Assembly: GCA_017470345.1 (NCBI GenBank)
Contig: JAFUEP010000005.1
Span: 42,257 to 106,256, forward strand
Source: Prevotella sp.
GTDB taxonomy: Bacteria; Bacteroidota; Bacteroidia; Bacteroidales; Bacteroidaceae
Length of the DNA stretch: 64,000 nucleotides
Direction: 5' to 3'
Shown here: positions 49,477 to 57,632 of the stretch, piece by piece
Layout of the letters: each line of letters starts with the position of its first letter
Position numbering within the stretch: position 1 is the first letter of the stretch
Program-made: the position numbers and the translations under genes
The notes under the pieces: generated by a model
Told to the model about the DNA's origin: nothing
The model's input: the letters and a program-made list of their open reading frames with translations, nothing else
Database searches by the model: none

Positions 49477-50930
49477 GACCCCTCATGCTGGCCGGCACGG
49501 GCAGCGACGTCGGCAAGAGCATCCTCGCCACCGCCCTCTGCCGCATCTTCCTGCAGGACGGCTATCGCCCCGCACCATTCAAGGCGCAGAACATGGCGCT
49601 CAACTCCTTCGCCACGCCCGACGGGCTGGAGATAGGCCGCGCGCAGGCCGTGCAGGCCGAGGCTTGCCGACTGGCGCCCCACACCGACATGAACCCCCTG
49701 CTGCTGAAGCCCAGCAGCGACCACACCAGTCAGGTGGTGCTCCACGGACGGCCCATCGGCAACCGCGATGCGTATGACTTCTGGGGAGTGAAAGGGAGAG
49801 AATGGGGAGTGAAGGGGAGTGACGTGGACATCAGGCCTGAGCTCGACTTCAGGGCTGAGGTGTGCCATTCGTTCGACCGGCTGAACAGCCGCTATAACCC
49901 CGTCGTCATGGAGGGCGCCGGCAGCGTCTCGGAGCTGAACCTGCGCGACCACGACCTCGTCAACCTGCCCATGGCGCGCCATGCCGGGGCGGCCGTCGTC
50001 CTCGTGGCCGACATCGACCGCGGCGGCGTCTTTGCCTCATGCTATGGCAGCATCAAGCTGCAGACGGCGGCCGACCAGCAGCTGATGCGCGGCATCATCG
50101 TCAACAAGTTCCGGGGCGACCTGCGCCTCTTCGACCGTGGGCGACAGATGCTCGAGGAGGTCTGCGGCGTGCCCGTGCTGGGCGTCGTGCCCTACGTGCC
50201 CGACCTGCACATCGACGCCGAGGACAGCGTGGTGCTCGAGAAGAAGAAAATCGCGAAAACAGATGCAAAAAAGGCCCATTCCATCGCAGTAGTCATGCTG
50301 CGCCACCTCTCGAACTTCACCGACTTCGACGTGCTGGAGCGCGACCCGCGCGTACACTTGTTTTACACAAAGGACGCGGCCGACCTCGACGCGGCCGACA
50401 CCGTCATCCTGCCCGGCACGAAGGCCACGCTCGACGACCTCTACCACCTGCGCCGCTCGGGCATGGCCGCCGCCATCCTCAAGGCCCACGCCGAGGGCAA
50501 GACCATCGTCGGCATCTGCGGCGGATTCCAGATGCTGGGCAGTCGCATCGACGACCCTGACGGCATCGAGGGAGGCGACGTCACCTCCCTGCCCGGCCTG
50601 GGCCTGTTGCCCATGCAGACCGTCATGACGTCCGAGAAGACCACCCGCCAGGTGGAGTTCCGCTTCCAGGGCCAGCCCTGCCGCGGCTACGAGATCCATC
50701 AGGGCCGCTCGACGGCCGACGAGCCCATCGTCGTCAGTGGCCACGTCATCGGCACCTACATCCACGGCTGCCTGGACAATCCGGCCGTCATCGACTTCGT
50801 CCTCGGCGAGCGTGCGGACCACCAGCCCGAGTCCGTCGACGACTATCGCGACCGCCAGTACGACCTGCTGGCCGACCATGTGCGCCGCCATGTCGACATG
50901 GAGCGCCTCTATCAGATTCTCAAATCTTAG
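49464..50930 (+). CDS. cobQ: Cobyric acid synthase with an in-frame repeat insertion
   Basis: 488 residues. It amidates side chains b, d, e and g of adenosylcobyrinate a,c-diamide. Motifs: LMLAGTGSDVGKSILATALC, FKAQNMALNSFATPDGLEIG, MEGAGSVSELNLRDHDLVNL, FRGDLRLFDRG, VGICGGFQMLGSRIDDPDGI (nucleophile Cys at about 352) and RGYEIHQGRS. Residues about 107-133, starting GVKGREWGVKGSDVDI, replace the short family segment after IGNRDAYDF and are encoded by GGGGAGTGAAAGG words followed by GACGTGGACATCAGGCCTGA. Overlaps cbiA by 13 nt. Confidence 0.95.
   Translation: MEHLRPLMLAGTGSDVGKSILATALCRIFLQDGYRPAPFKAQNMALNSFATPDGLEIGRAQAVQAEACRLAPHTDMNPLLLKPSSDHTSQVVLHGRPIGNRDAYDFWGVKGREWGVKGSDVDIRPELDFRAEVCHSFDRLNSRYNPVVMEGAGSVSELNLRDHDLVNLPMARHAGAAVVLVADIDRGGVFASCYGSIKLQTAADQQLMRGIIVNKFRGDLRLFDRGRQMLEEVCGVPVLGVVPYVPDLHIDAEDSVVLEKKKIAKTDAKKAHSIAVVMLRHLSNFTDFDVLERDPRVHLFYTKDAADLDAADTVILPGTKATLDDLYHLRRSGMAAAILKAHAEGKTIVGICGGFQMLGSRIDDPDGIEGGDVTSLPGLGLLPMQTVMTSEKTTRQVEFRFQGQPCRGYEIHQGRSTADEPIVVSGHVIGTYIHGCLDNPAVIDFVLGERADHQPESVDDYRDRQYDLLADHVRRHVDMERLYQILKS
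49783..49861. repeat. GGGGAGTGAAAGGG word repeat inside cobQ
   Basis: GGGGAGTGAAAGGGAGAGAA and GGGGAGTGAAGGGGAGTGAC followed by GTGGACATCAGGCCTGAG. Similar words and a similar GACATCA(A/G)G(G/C)CTGAG segment occur in the intergenic palindrome at 30419-30546. Confidence 0.75.
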
Positions 50931-50960
50931 CTGACCATGTATATTTTCTACGGATTGTGA

Positions 50961-51094
50961 AACGGCAGCCTTCGGCTGGAAATTTTTCAAAATTGAAAAC
51001 AAAATTGAACATAATTGAGCATAATCAAGTATGACTGCGCAAGATGAATAATTTTGAATTAATTTTGAAAAATTTCCAGCCGTAGGCTGCCGTT
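50961..51094. repeat. Long palindrome between cobQ and cobD
   Basis: Left arm AACGGCAGCCTTCGGCTGGA then AATTTTTCAAAATTGAAAAC; right arm TTTTGAAAAATTTCCAGCCG then TAGGCTGCCGTT (ends 51094). AATTGA/AATTGAACAT words lie inside. GGCAGCCTTCGGCTG is itself a small hairpin. It could stop or process the transcript after cobQ. Confidence 0.85.
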
Positions 51095-51132
51095 CCTCCG
51101 ATTAGTTGAACAATTTAAAAACAAACACCGAT

Positions 51133-52140
51133 ATGCTCTACGGACACGGCGACGACCTCTACCGCTATCCTGACATCCGCGTCAACTTCAGTTCGAATGT
51201 CTATAATCACTTCGACCACCAGGGGCTCTATGCCCACCTGGCAGGCCGGCTGACCTCGATAGAGAGCTATCCGGAGCCGACGGCGGCGCAGCTGGAGGGG
51301 CGGATCGCTGAGGCCTTGAACCTGCAAGAACAGCAGGTGATGGCGACGAGCGGGGCCACCGAGGCCATCTATCTCTTGGCTGAGGCCTACGCCGGCAGTC
51401 GCAGCGCCATCCTCGCGCCCACGTTTGCCGAATATGCCGACGCCTGCCGCCTCAGCGGCCACCATATTATATATATTACAGACCTGACGCAGCTGCCCGC
51501 CGACTGCCGGCTCGTGTGGATCTGCAATCCCAACAACCCGACGGGAACGGTCGTCGACCACTACTTTTTCGCCGATTTCATCGACAGTCACCCGCAGACG
51601 CTCTTCGTCGTCGACGCCAGCTACGCGCCGTTCACGCTCCGCCCGCTGCTCACCCCGCGGGAGGGCGTCAGCCGGAGGAACGTCGTGATGCTCCACTCCT
51701 TGACCAAGCGCTTCGCCGTGCCCGGTCTGCGCCTGGGGTTCGTCACGGCCGGCGACGGACTCATGCCGACGCTCCGTCGCCGCCAGAAGCCCTGGAGCAT
51801 CGGCTCGCTGGCACACGAGGCCGCCCTCTATCTGACGGCCCACGCCCACGACTATGCCCTCCCGACGGCCGCGCTCGTCAACGAGGCGCAGCGCATGGCC
51901 CGCGCGCTGCAGGCCACTGGCCTTGTCGACGTCCATCCCACCGACTCCCACATCCTGCTCTGTCGCCTGCGCCACGGCACGGCCGCCGATCTGAAGGAGC
52001 GACTGGCCCGCCGCCACGGTCTGCTCATCCGCGACGCCGCCAATTTCCATGGCCTCACCCCCGCCCATTTCCGCATCGCCGTGCAGACGCGCGAGGAGGA
52101 CGACGCCCTCCTCCGGGCGCTTAAAGCCCTCTTTTGCTGA
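51133..52140 (+). CDS. cobD: CobD/CobC-like L-threonine-O-3-phosphate decarboxylase
   Basis: 335 residues from the ATG at 51133; a TTG at 51106 is less likely. It is a fold-type I PLP enzyme: MLYGHGDDLYRYPDIRVNFS at the N-terminus, VMATSGATEAIYLLAEAYAG, VWICNPNNPTGTVVDHYFF, VVDASYAPFTLRP, and HSLTKRFAVPGLRLGFVTAG with the PLP Lys at about 191. In B12 synthesis CobD makes the aminopropanol-phosphate arm. Closely related histidinol-phosphate aminotransferases exist, but the B12 neighbourhood favours CobD. Confidence 0.88.
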   Translation: MLYGHGDDLYRYPDIRVNFSSNVYNHFDHQGLYAHLAGRLTSIESYPEPTAAQLEGRIAEALNLQEQQVMATSGATEAIYLLAEAYAGSRSAILAPTFAEYADACRLSGHHIIYITDLTQLPADCRLVWICNPNNPTGTVVDHYFFADFIDSHPQTLFVVDASYAPFTLRPLLTPREGVSRRNVVMLHSLTKRFAVPGLRLGFVTAGDGLMPTLRRRQKPWSIGSLAHEAALYLTAHAHDYALPTAALVNEAQRMARALQATGLVDVHPTDSHILLCRLRHGTAADLKERLARRHGLLIRDAANFHGLTPAHFRIAVQTREEDDALLRALKALFC

Positions 52141-52168
52141 CATATATGCAACATAATCCCGTAAAAGC

Positions 52169-52199
52169 TTGGCTCTTTGCGGGATTTTTCGTACTTTTG
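52169..52199 (+). promoter_or_regulatory. Promoter of the Kelch/AraC regulator gene
   Basis: TTGG at 52169-52172, 19-nt spacer, TACTTTTG at 52192-52199, about 22 nt before the start codon at 52221. Confidence 0.65.
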
Positions 52200-52220
52200 C
52201 CGATACAAAAGCTCACAAGG

Positions 52221-53957
52221 ATGATCAGAATGCGTGCACGATGGATTATTCTATGCGTTCTTGCCCTGTCTGCCGCTGGAGTAAAGGCTGATGAACAGTG
52301 TCCGACGCAGAAGGTGGCGGCCGAGCGGCTGCCCGACCTGAACGTGCCCCGCGGCGGACATGCCGTGGTCTATGCCGACGACGGACTGATGGTCATCGGC
52401 GGCCACACCACCGGCTTCGTGCCCACGCAGACCGCCGAGCGCTATGTCGACGGCCGCTGGCAGCTGGTCAGCACCGTCTACAGCCACGACGACGCCATGG
52501 CGCTGCCCCTCAGCTCCGGCCGGGTGCTCATTGCCGGCGGCCACGAGAAGAACCTGGGCATCGGCCAGAGCTATGAGGTTGAGATGTACGACCCGGCGAC
52601 CCATTCGTTTACCGGCTTCGGCACCCTCGACCAGAAGCGCACCCTGCTGTCGGGCGCCGAGATCGACAGCGGCCGCGTCGTCGTCAGCGGCAACTGGTAC
52701 GCCGACGACGCCATCGAGTTGTTCGACGGCCGCCGCCACTTCCGTCGCGTCAAGGCCCCGGCCGTCCAGCGCTCCTCGCCATTCATCTTCCGCGTCGCGC
52801 GCGACGACGTGTTCATCCTGAGCGACTATGACGTCCGGGGCGGCCGCTACGACAGCATTGTCGTCGACCGTCTGCGGGGCGAGCCCTTCTCTCCGCCCTT
52901 GCTGCAAGAGTGGCGCCCGCGCACCGCCCAGGCCGCCTATAACAGCAGCGACGCCTTCGTCGGCGACGAGCGGCGGGGATTCTACGCCTCGCTCTTCACC
53001 GTCGAGCGCAACACCCACGCCCAGCCTCTCGTGCCGGGCTATCCGACGGGCGACGTCGCCTTCGTCCTGCTGCGCGACACGTCCTTCACGCTTGTGCCCA
53101 CCGACTACCCCGTGCCCCTGCTGTCGCCCGTCACCGGCGACACCATCCTCTACAACTTCCTCGTCCATGCCGACCGCAGCCGTCAGCGCGCCTACCTGAC
53201 CGGCTGCGACCGCCACTGCCGTTTCTATGCCCTCTGTCTCGACTATGCACCGCTCCTCACTGAGGCCAGCCTGCGCGCAAAGCCCGGCGAGGGTGCCAAA
53301 GGCCGTCTGACGCTCTACTACACCGACCCGCTGCCCGACTGCGCCTTCCATGCCCTGCCGACGCTCACCCCCGAGGGCAACCTGGCCGTCGTGGGCGGCG
53401 TCGTTCAGCCTGACTTTCAGTCCAATAACTTCTTTCCTTCCCCCTCGGCATGGCTCATCCAATTAGGTCAGGGCGAGGCTCCGAGCGCAGGAGCCGACAG
53501 CCGCCTGTGGCTGCTGCTGACCATCGTCGGCGCAGCCCTCGTCCTTGCTGCCGTCTGGCTGATGCGTCGGCGGCGGTCAGAAGAAGCTCCCGCCGCTGAG
53601 GCCGACCCGACGTCACCCCGCCGCCCAGACACCGCCCTGATGGACCGCATCTGCGAGCTGATGGAGCAGCAGCGGATGTTTCGCAATGCCGACCTGAAAG
53701 TGTCAGACCTGGCCTCGGCCCTCGGCACCAACACCCGCTACGTCACCGACTGCATCAAGCAGACGCGCAACCAGACGTTCTCGCAGTTTGTCAACACCTA
53801 CCGCATCAACCACGCGCAGCAGTTGTTGCTCAGCCATCCCGACATGAAGCTGACCGAGGTGAGCTTTGAGTCGGGCTTCGCCAACGAGCGTTCGTTCTTC
53901 CGCACGTTCAAGGCCATCACCGGCATGACGGCCCGCGAGTGGGTGCAGCAGGGATGA
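52221..53957 (+). CDS. Membrane-anchored regulator: periplasmic Kelch-like sensor, one TM helix, AraC DNA-binding domain
   Basis: 578 residues from the ATG at 52221, chosen for its signal peptide (MIRMRARWIILCVLALSAAG) and the promoter just upstream. Residues about 25-400 carry propeller repeats (RGGHAVVYADDGLMVIGGHT; GRVLIAGGHEKN; GRVVVSGNWYADDAIELFDG). A membrane helix lies at about 430-450 (LWLLLTIVGAALVLAAVWLM, then RRRR). Residues about 475-578 are an AraC-type domain (LKVSDLASALGTNTRYVTDC; KLTEVSFESGFANERSFFRT; ITGMTAREW). It would sense a periplasmic signal and act on DNA directly, like one-component relatives of Bacteroides hybrid two-component systems. Targets are unknown; the BspA-like gene downstream is a candidate by position. 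Confidence 0.85.
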   Translation: MIRMRARWIILCVLALSAAGVKADEQCPTQKVAAERLPDLNVPRGGHAVVYADDGLMVIGGHTTGFVPTQTAERYVDGRWQLVSTVYSHDDAMALPLSSGRVLIAGGHEKNLGIGQSYEVEMYDPATHSFTGFGTLDQKRTLLSGAEIDSGRVVVSGNWYADDAIELFDGRRHFRRVKAPAVQRSSPFIFRVARDDVFILSDYDVRGGRYDSIVVDRLRGEPFSPPLLQEWRPRTAQAAYNSSDAFVGDERRGFYASLFTVERNTHAQPLVPGYPTGDVAFVLLRDTSFTLVPTDYPVPLLSPVTGDTILYNFLVHADRSRQRAYLTGCDRHCRFYALCLDYAPLLTEASLRAKPGEGAKGRLTLYYTDPLPDCAFHALPTLTPEGNLAVVGGVVQPDFQSNNFFPSPSAWLIQLGQGEAPSAGADSRLWLLLTIVGAALVLAAVWLMRRRRSEEAPAAEADPTSPRRPDTALMDRICELMEQQRMFRNADLKVSDLASALGTNTRYVTDCIKQTRNQTFSQFVNTYRINHAQQLLLSHPDMKLTEVSFESGFANERSFFRTFKAITGMTAREWVQQG

Positions 53958-54013
53958 TGGCCTTACGCACCCTGTATTTTCAGAATTTATTTTACAATCA
54001 GACTACATCTTAT

Positions 54014-54130
54014 CAAAAAAGCACCGCTTCTCGGCCAGAGAAGCGGTGCTTTTCTGCTCGAAAAGCGGCACTTCTCTCCTCGAAAAGCACCGCTTCTTTT
54101 TTGTCGTTCCGTAAATGTGTTGATTATCAG
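54014..54130. repeat. AAGCACCGCTTCTC array with TGATTATCAG end motif, copy 4; terminator-like
   Basis: Two opposed units make a perfect hairpin (AAAAGCACCGCTTCTC / GAGAAGCGGTGCTTTT, 54018-54053), followed by two more units, then TTTTTTGTCGTTCCGTAAAT and TTGATTATCAG to 54130. The tail after the last unit aligns with the reverse complement of copy 2 over about 40 nt. The hairpin with its T-run could terminate the upstream regulator transcript. Confidence 0.8.
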
Positions 54131-54300
54131 ACATTTGTGGGAAACGGGCGAAATATTGTGAATTTTATTGACAAAACACAGACTGGTGTCATAACCCCAC
54201 AGAGGCTGTGGATCAGCAGCTGCCCCATCTATTTACTGCCATATTCCGAAAATGTCAGCCAATTTTCAGATTATGTCAGTTATAGTCAAGTGAAAACGAC

Positions 54301-54308
54301 TATTTTTG
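54301..54308 (+). promoter_or_regulatory. -7 element TATTTTTG for the BspA-like gene
   Basis: TATTTTTG followed by CAAGG, 42 nt before the start at 54350; the -33 element is unclear. Confidence 0.5.
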
Positions 54309-54349
54309 CAAGGTCGTTTATCGAAATTACTAATCAAAGAAGCAATAAT

Positions 54350-57300
54350 ATGAAGAAACGAATGCTATCCCCCCTACTGCTGGCGGCCGCCTTCGCCACC
54401 AGCATCCATGCCCAGACGGGACTAAGCGTCAGCGTGCACGTGGACGAGCCAGGCACGCTCTTCGTGAAAATCCAGGAGCAGATTGAGGAGGTCGGCGAGC
54501 TGGCCGACGTCACCTCGCTCACCGTCAGCGGCACGCTGAACCGCGACGACTACAATGTCATTCGCAACCAGATGACCAACCTCGCGTCGCTCGACCTTGC
54601 CGGCACCGACAACGAGGCGATGAAAGCCATGTCGCTGTCGGGTAAAAAGCGGCTGAAGACCATCGTCTTCTCGTCGGTGGCCACCGATATTGCGTCGCAG
54701 GCCCTGAACGGCTGCGACAGCCTTCAGAATTTCTCCCTTCCGCCGACGGTGACGACTATCGGCTCCAATGCCTTCCAGAATTGCAAGTCGCTGACAAGCA
54801 TCACGCTGCCCAGTGGGATGACTGCGATAGGAAACAGTATCTTTGCAGACTGTACCAACCTGAGCCAGGTGCAGCTGCCGCCGGCCATCACCTCCATTGG
54901 CAGCTCGGCCTTCAGCGGCACCGCCCTGACGGCCGTCACCATCCCCGCCACGGTGACCAAGATCGAGAACTCGGCCTACCGCAACTGCCAGAGTCTGACC
55001 ACTGTCACTTTTCTGGGCACGGGCGTCACCCTCAGCGGCAATGTCTTCCGCAACACCGGCCTGACGTCCTACACCCTGCCGCCAGGCGTCGTCATCGACG
55101 GAGACGGCACGTTCTGCGACTGTGCCAACCTGAAGAGCTTCACCTTTCCCGACGGGCTGACCGACGAGAAGATGGTGGGCACGTCCACCTTCTGGCACTG
55201 CTACGCCCTGGAGCAGGTGCGGCTGCCGGCCGACCTCACCGTCATCCCCAACTATTTCTTTTCGGGCACCGCCATCACCTCGCTCGACCTGCCCGCCGCC
55301 GTCACCACCATCCGCCGCGAGGCCTACGCCAACACCAAGGCGCTCCGGGAGGCCGTCCTGCCCGAGACGCTGCGCGACATCGAGGAGTATGCCTTCTGGG
55401 GCAGCGGCATCGAGAAGATGGTGTGGCCTCGGAGCATGACGACGATGAAGCGCGAGATATTCCGCGACTGCCAGCAGCTGACCGACGTCACCATCCCCGA
55501 GACGGTCGACAGCATTGCCAACGCCCCCTTCGGCTATTGCTCGGCGCTCAGGAGCGTCCGCCTGCCCGAGGGCATCCGCACCCTCGACGGCACCTTCAAC
55601 CAGTGCACCAGCCTCACGGAGGTCAACATCCCGCGGTCGGTCACCTGTCTCAGCGGCTCGACCTTCGCGAAGTGCACGTCGCTCACCCGCATCGACATCC
55701 CCGACGGCGTCACCTACATCGGACCCTTCTGCTTTGAAAAAGTGCCCCTGACGGAAGTGCGCCTGCCGTCGCGTCTGCACCAGATAGGCCGCTATGCCTT
55801 CAACGGCGGACGCTACGAGCGCATGATCGTGCCCGAGGGCGTCATCAGCATTGGCGAGCGGGCCTTCTACAGCGACAGCCTGCGCGTGCTCGACCTGCCC
55901 TCGACGCTCCTCTCCGTGGGCGGCTGCATGCTCGGCGACAACAGCCAGCACCATCCTGACAGCGTCATTCTGCGCGCCATGGTGCCTCCCTACAGCTACA
56001 ATGAGTTCCTCATCAGCCGCGACCGCCCCACCACGCTCTACGTGCCCCGGGCGTCGATAGACCTCTATCAGGCCAATGCCGACTATAACCAAATAGAGAG
56101 CATCAAGCCGCTCGACGACGCCGGACAGTCGCACCTGAACATCATCGGCCGGGTCACGATCACGCCCACGAGCGCCTTGCAGCAGGCGAAGTATGACGTC
56201 AGCATGATCACCCTGCACGACATCGCGGGCATCGAGCAGTCGAGCGACCATCACCCCAGCCTGACCGTCAGCGAGGGCGCCACGATGCGCATCGGCCACT
56301 TGGGCATGACCTTCGATGCCAACACCGACTGGTCCTATCGCCAGTCGAAGTACGACTGCTTCGTCAACCACGGCACGGCGACCATCGACGACATCGACCT
56401 GCGCTGCATCTTCACTGGCAAATACTTCTTCACGCCGCCCTTCGACGTCCGAGTCAGCGACATCATCGGCGACAACCCCAACACCCCCGTCACCTTCTAC
56501 CGCTACGACGGGGCCGCACGCGCCACCACTGACTTCGGGCACACGTGGGTGCGCATACAGCCCGACGAGACGCTGCACTCCGGCACCGGCTATGCCGTCA
56601 TGCCCGAGCAGCAGCTCTATCAGGACCACACCGGCAAGTGGGGCTACCACTGGGGCTACTACCACCTGAAGCCCGCCGCCGGGGGCACCAACTACTTCGC
56701 CACCAGCGACGACATCAGCGTGCCGCTGCAGCACCACGCCTCGGAGTTCCTCCATAACCGCAACTGGAACCTCGTGGGCATGCCCTTCCCCTCGTTCCTC
56801 GACATCCGCGGCCTCGACTACGACGGACCCTTCTTCATCCTCAACACCGCCCGCTATCAGAGCAACCAGTGGAAGGCCGTCAGCGCCCTCGACGACGAGA
56901 TCGTGCTCTATCCCCACGAGGCCATCTTCGTGCAGTGCCCCGACGACGTGGCTGAGATCACCTTCAGCGCCGACCGCCGGCAGGTCGACGACACCTTCGT
57001 CAAGGGTGCCTCTGTCAACAGCGCACGAGCCCTGCGCCGCGCCGACCAGAACCGCCACCGCGTCGTGTATAACGCGATGTTATCGCGTTCCGCCGAACAG
57101 GCCGACACCCTCCACTCCACCACCCGCTTCGTCATCAACCCCGCCACCACCACGGGCTACGACCTGGGCCACGACGCCCCGCTCCTGAGCGACGACGACG
57201 CCACCCTCCTCTACACCACCGACGCCACCGGACTGGCCTACGCCATCAACGAGCGGCCGCTGGCCGACGGCATCGTCCCCCTGGGCATGCGGCTCGCCGA

Positions 57301-57604
57301 GGCCGGCACCTACACCCTCACCCTCAGCGTCAAGGGCCCCTCGGACGGCATTCTCGTCTGGCTCATCGACCGTGAGACCGGCATCCGCACTCAGCTCGAC
57401 CGTGACGATTACACCTTCACCGCCCCCGCCGGCAGCCATCCGCAGCGCTTCGTCATTGCCCTGGGCGATGCCGAGCCTACGGCAGTCGAAGCCGTCGAAG
57501 CCCCCGCGATGACCACCATGGGCCTCTTCAACCTGCTGGGCCAGCCCGTCAGCACGCCCGCCAAGGGCGTCTACATCCGTGACGGAAAGAAAATCATCAA
57601 GTAA
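54350..57604 (+). CDS. BspA-like leucine-rich repeat exported protein
   Basis: 1084 residues from the ATG at 54350, chosen for the signal peptide MKKRMLSPLLLAAAFATSIH (cleavage near A-QT) and the promoter upstream. Residues about 95-560 are Treponema/BspA-type LRR_5 repeats (for example LTSITLPSGMTAIGNSIFAD and LTRIDIPDGVTYIGPFCFEK). A beta-rich region follows, with NRNWNLVGMPFPSFLDIRGL (about residue 803), which resembles the SPYLYDR segments of the exported proteins at 5-10 kb. The tail FNLLGQPVSTPAKGVYIRDG ending KKIIK is a possible type IX sorting signal. BspA-like proteins bind host proteins or glycans in oral Bacteroidales; the role here is inferred. Confidence 0.88.
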   Translation: MKKRMLSPLLLAAAFATSIHAQTGLSVSVHVDEPGTLFVKIQEQIEEVGELADVTSLTVSGTLNRDDYNVIRNQMTNLASLDLAGTDNEAMKAMSLSGKKRLKTIVFSSVATDIASQALNGCDSLQNFSLPPTVTTIGSNAFQNCKSLTSITLPSGMTAIGNSIFADCTNLSQVQLPPAITSIGSSAFSGTALTAVTIPATVTKIENSAYRNCQSLTTVTFLGTGVTLSGNVFRNTGLTSYTLPPGVVIDGDGTFCDCANLKSFTFPDGLTDEKMVGTSTFWHCYALEQVRLPADLTVIPNYFFSGTAITSLDLPAAVTTIRREAYANTKALREAVLPETLRDIEEYAFWGSGIEKMVWPRSMTTMKREIFRDCQQLTDVTIPETVDSIANAPFGYCSALRSVRLPEGIRTLDGTFNQCTSLTEVNIPRSVTCLSGSTFAKCTSLTRIDIPDGVTYIGPFCFEKVPLTEVRLPSRLHQIGRYAFNGGRYERMIVPEGVISIGERAFYSDSLRVLDLPSTLLSVGGCMLGDNSQHHPDSVILRAMVPPYSYNEFLISRDRPTTLYVPRASIDLYQANADYNQIESIKPLDDAGQSHLNIIGRVTITPTSALQQAKYDVSMITLHDIAGIEQSSDHHPSLTVSEGATMRIGHLGMTFDANTDWSYRQSKYDCFVNHGTATIDDIDLRCIFTGKYFFTPPFDVRVSDIIGDNPNTPVTFYRYDGAARATTDFGHTWVRIQPDETLHSGTGYAVMPEQQLYQDHTGKWGYHWGYYHLKPAAGGTNYFATSDDISVPLQHHASEFLHNRNWNLVGMPFPSFLDIRGLDYDGPFFILNTARYQSNQWKAVSALDDEIVLYPHEAIFVQCPDDVAEITFSADRRQVDDTFVKGASVNSARALRRADQNRHRVVYNAMLSRSAEQADTLHSTTRFVINPATTTGYDLGHDAPLLSDDDATLLYTTDATGLAYAINERPLADGIVPLGMRLAEAGTYTLTLSVKGPSDGILVWLIDRETGIRTQLDRDDYTFTAPAGSHPQRFVIALGDAEPTAVEAVEAPAMTTMGLFNLLGQPVSTPAKGVYIRDGKKIIK

Positions 57605-57632
57605 AGCATCACACATATAACTATATATAGCT

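Noticed and set aside
51133-52140. Histidinol-phosphate aminotransferase (hisC)
   Set aside because: Similar fold, but the position directly after cobQ and the N-terminal YGHGDDLYRYP favour CobD/CobC.
54014-54130. Spaced AAGCGGTGCTTTT units as a CRISPR array
   Set aside because: Units are too short (about 14 nt), occur in both orientations, spacers are only 4-9 nt, and no cas gene is nearby.
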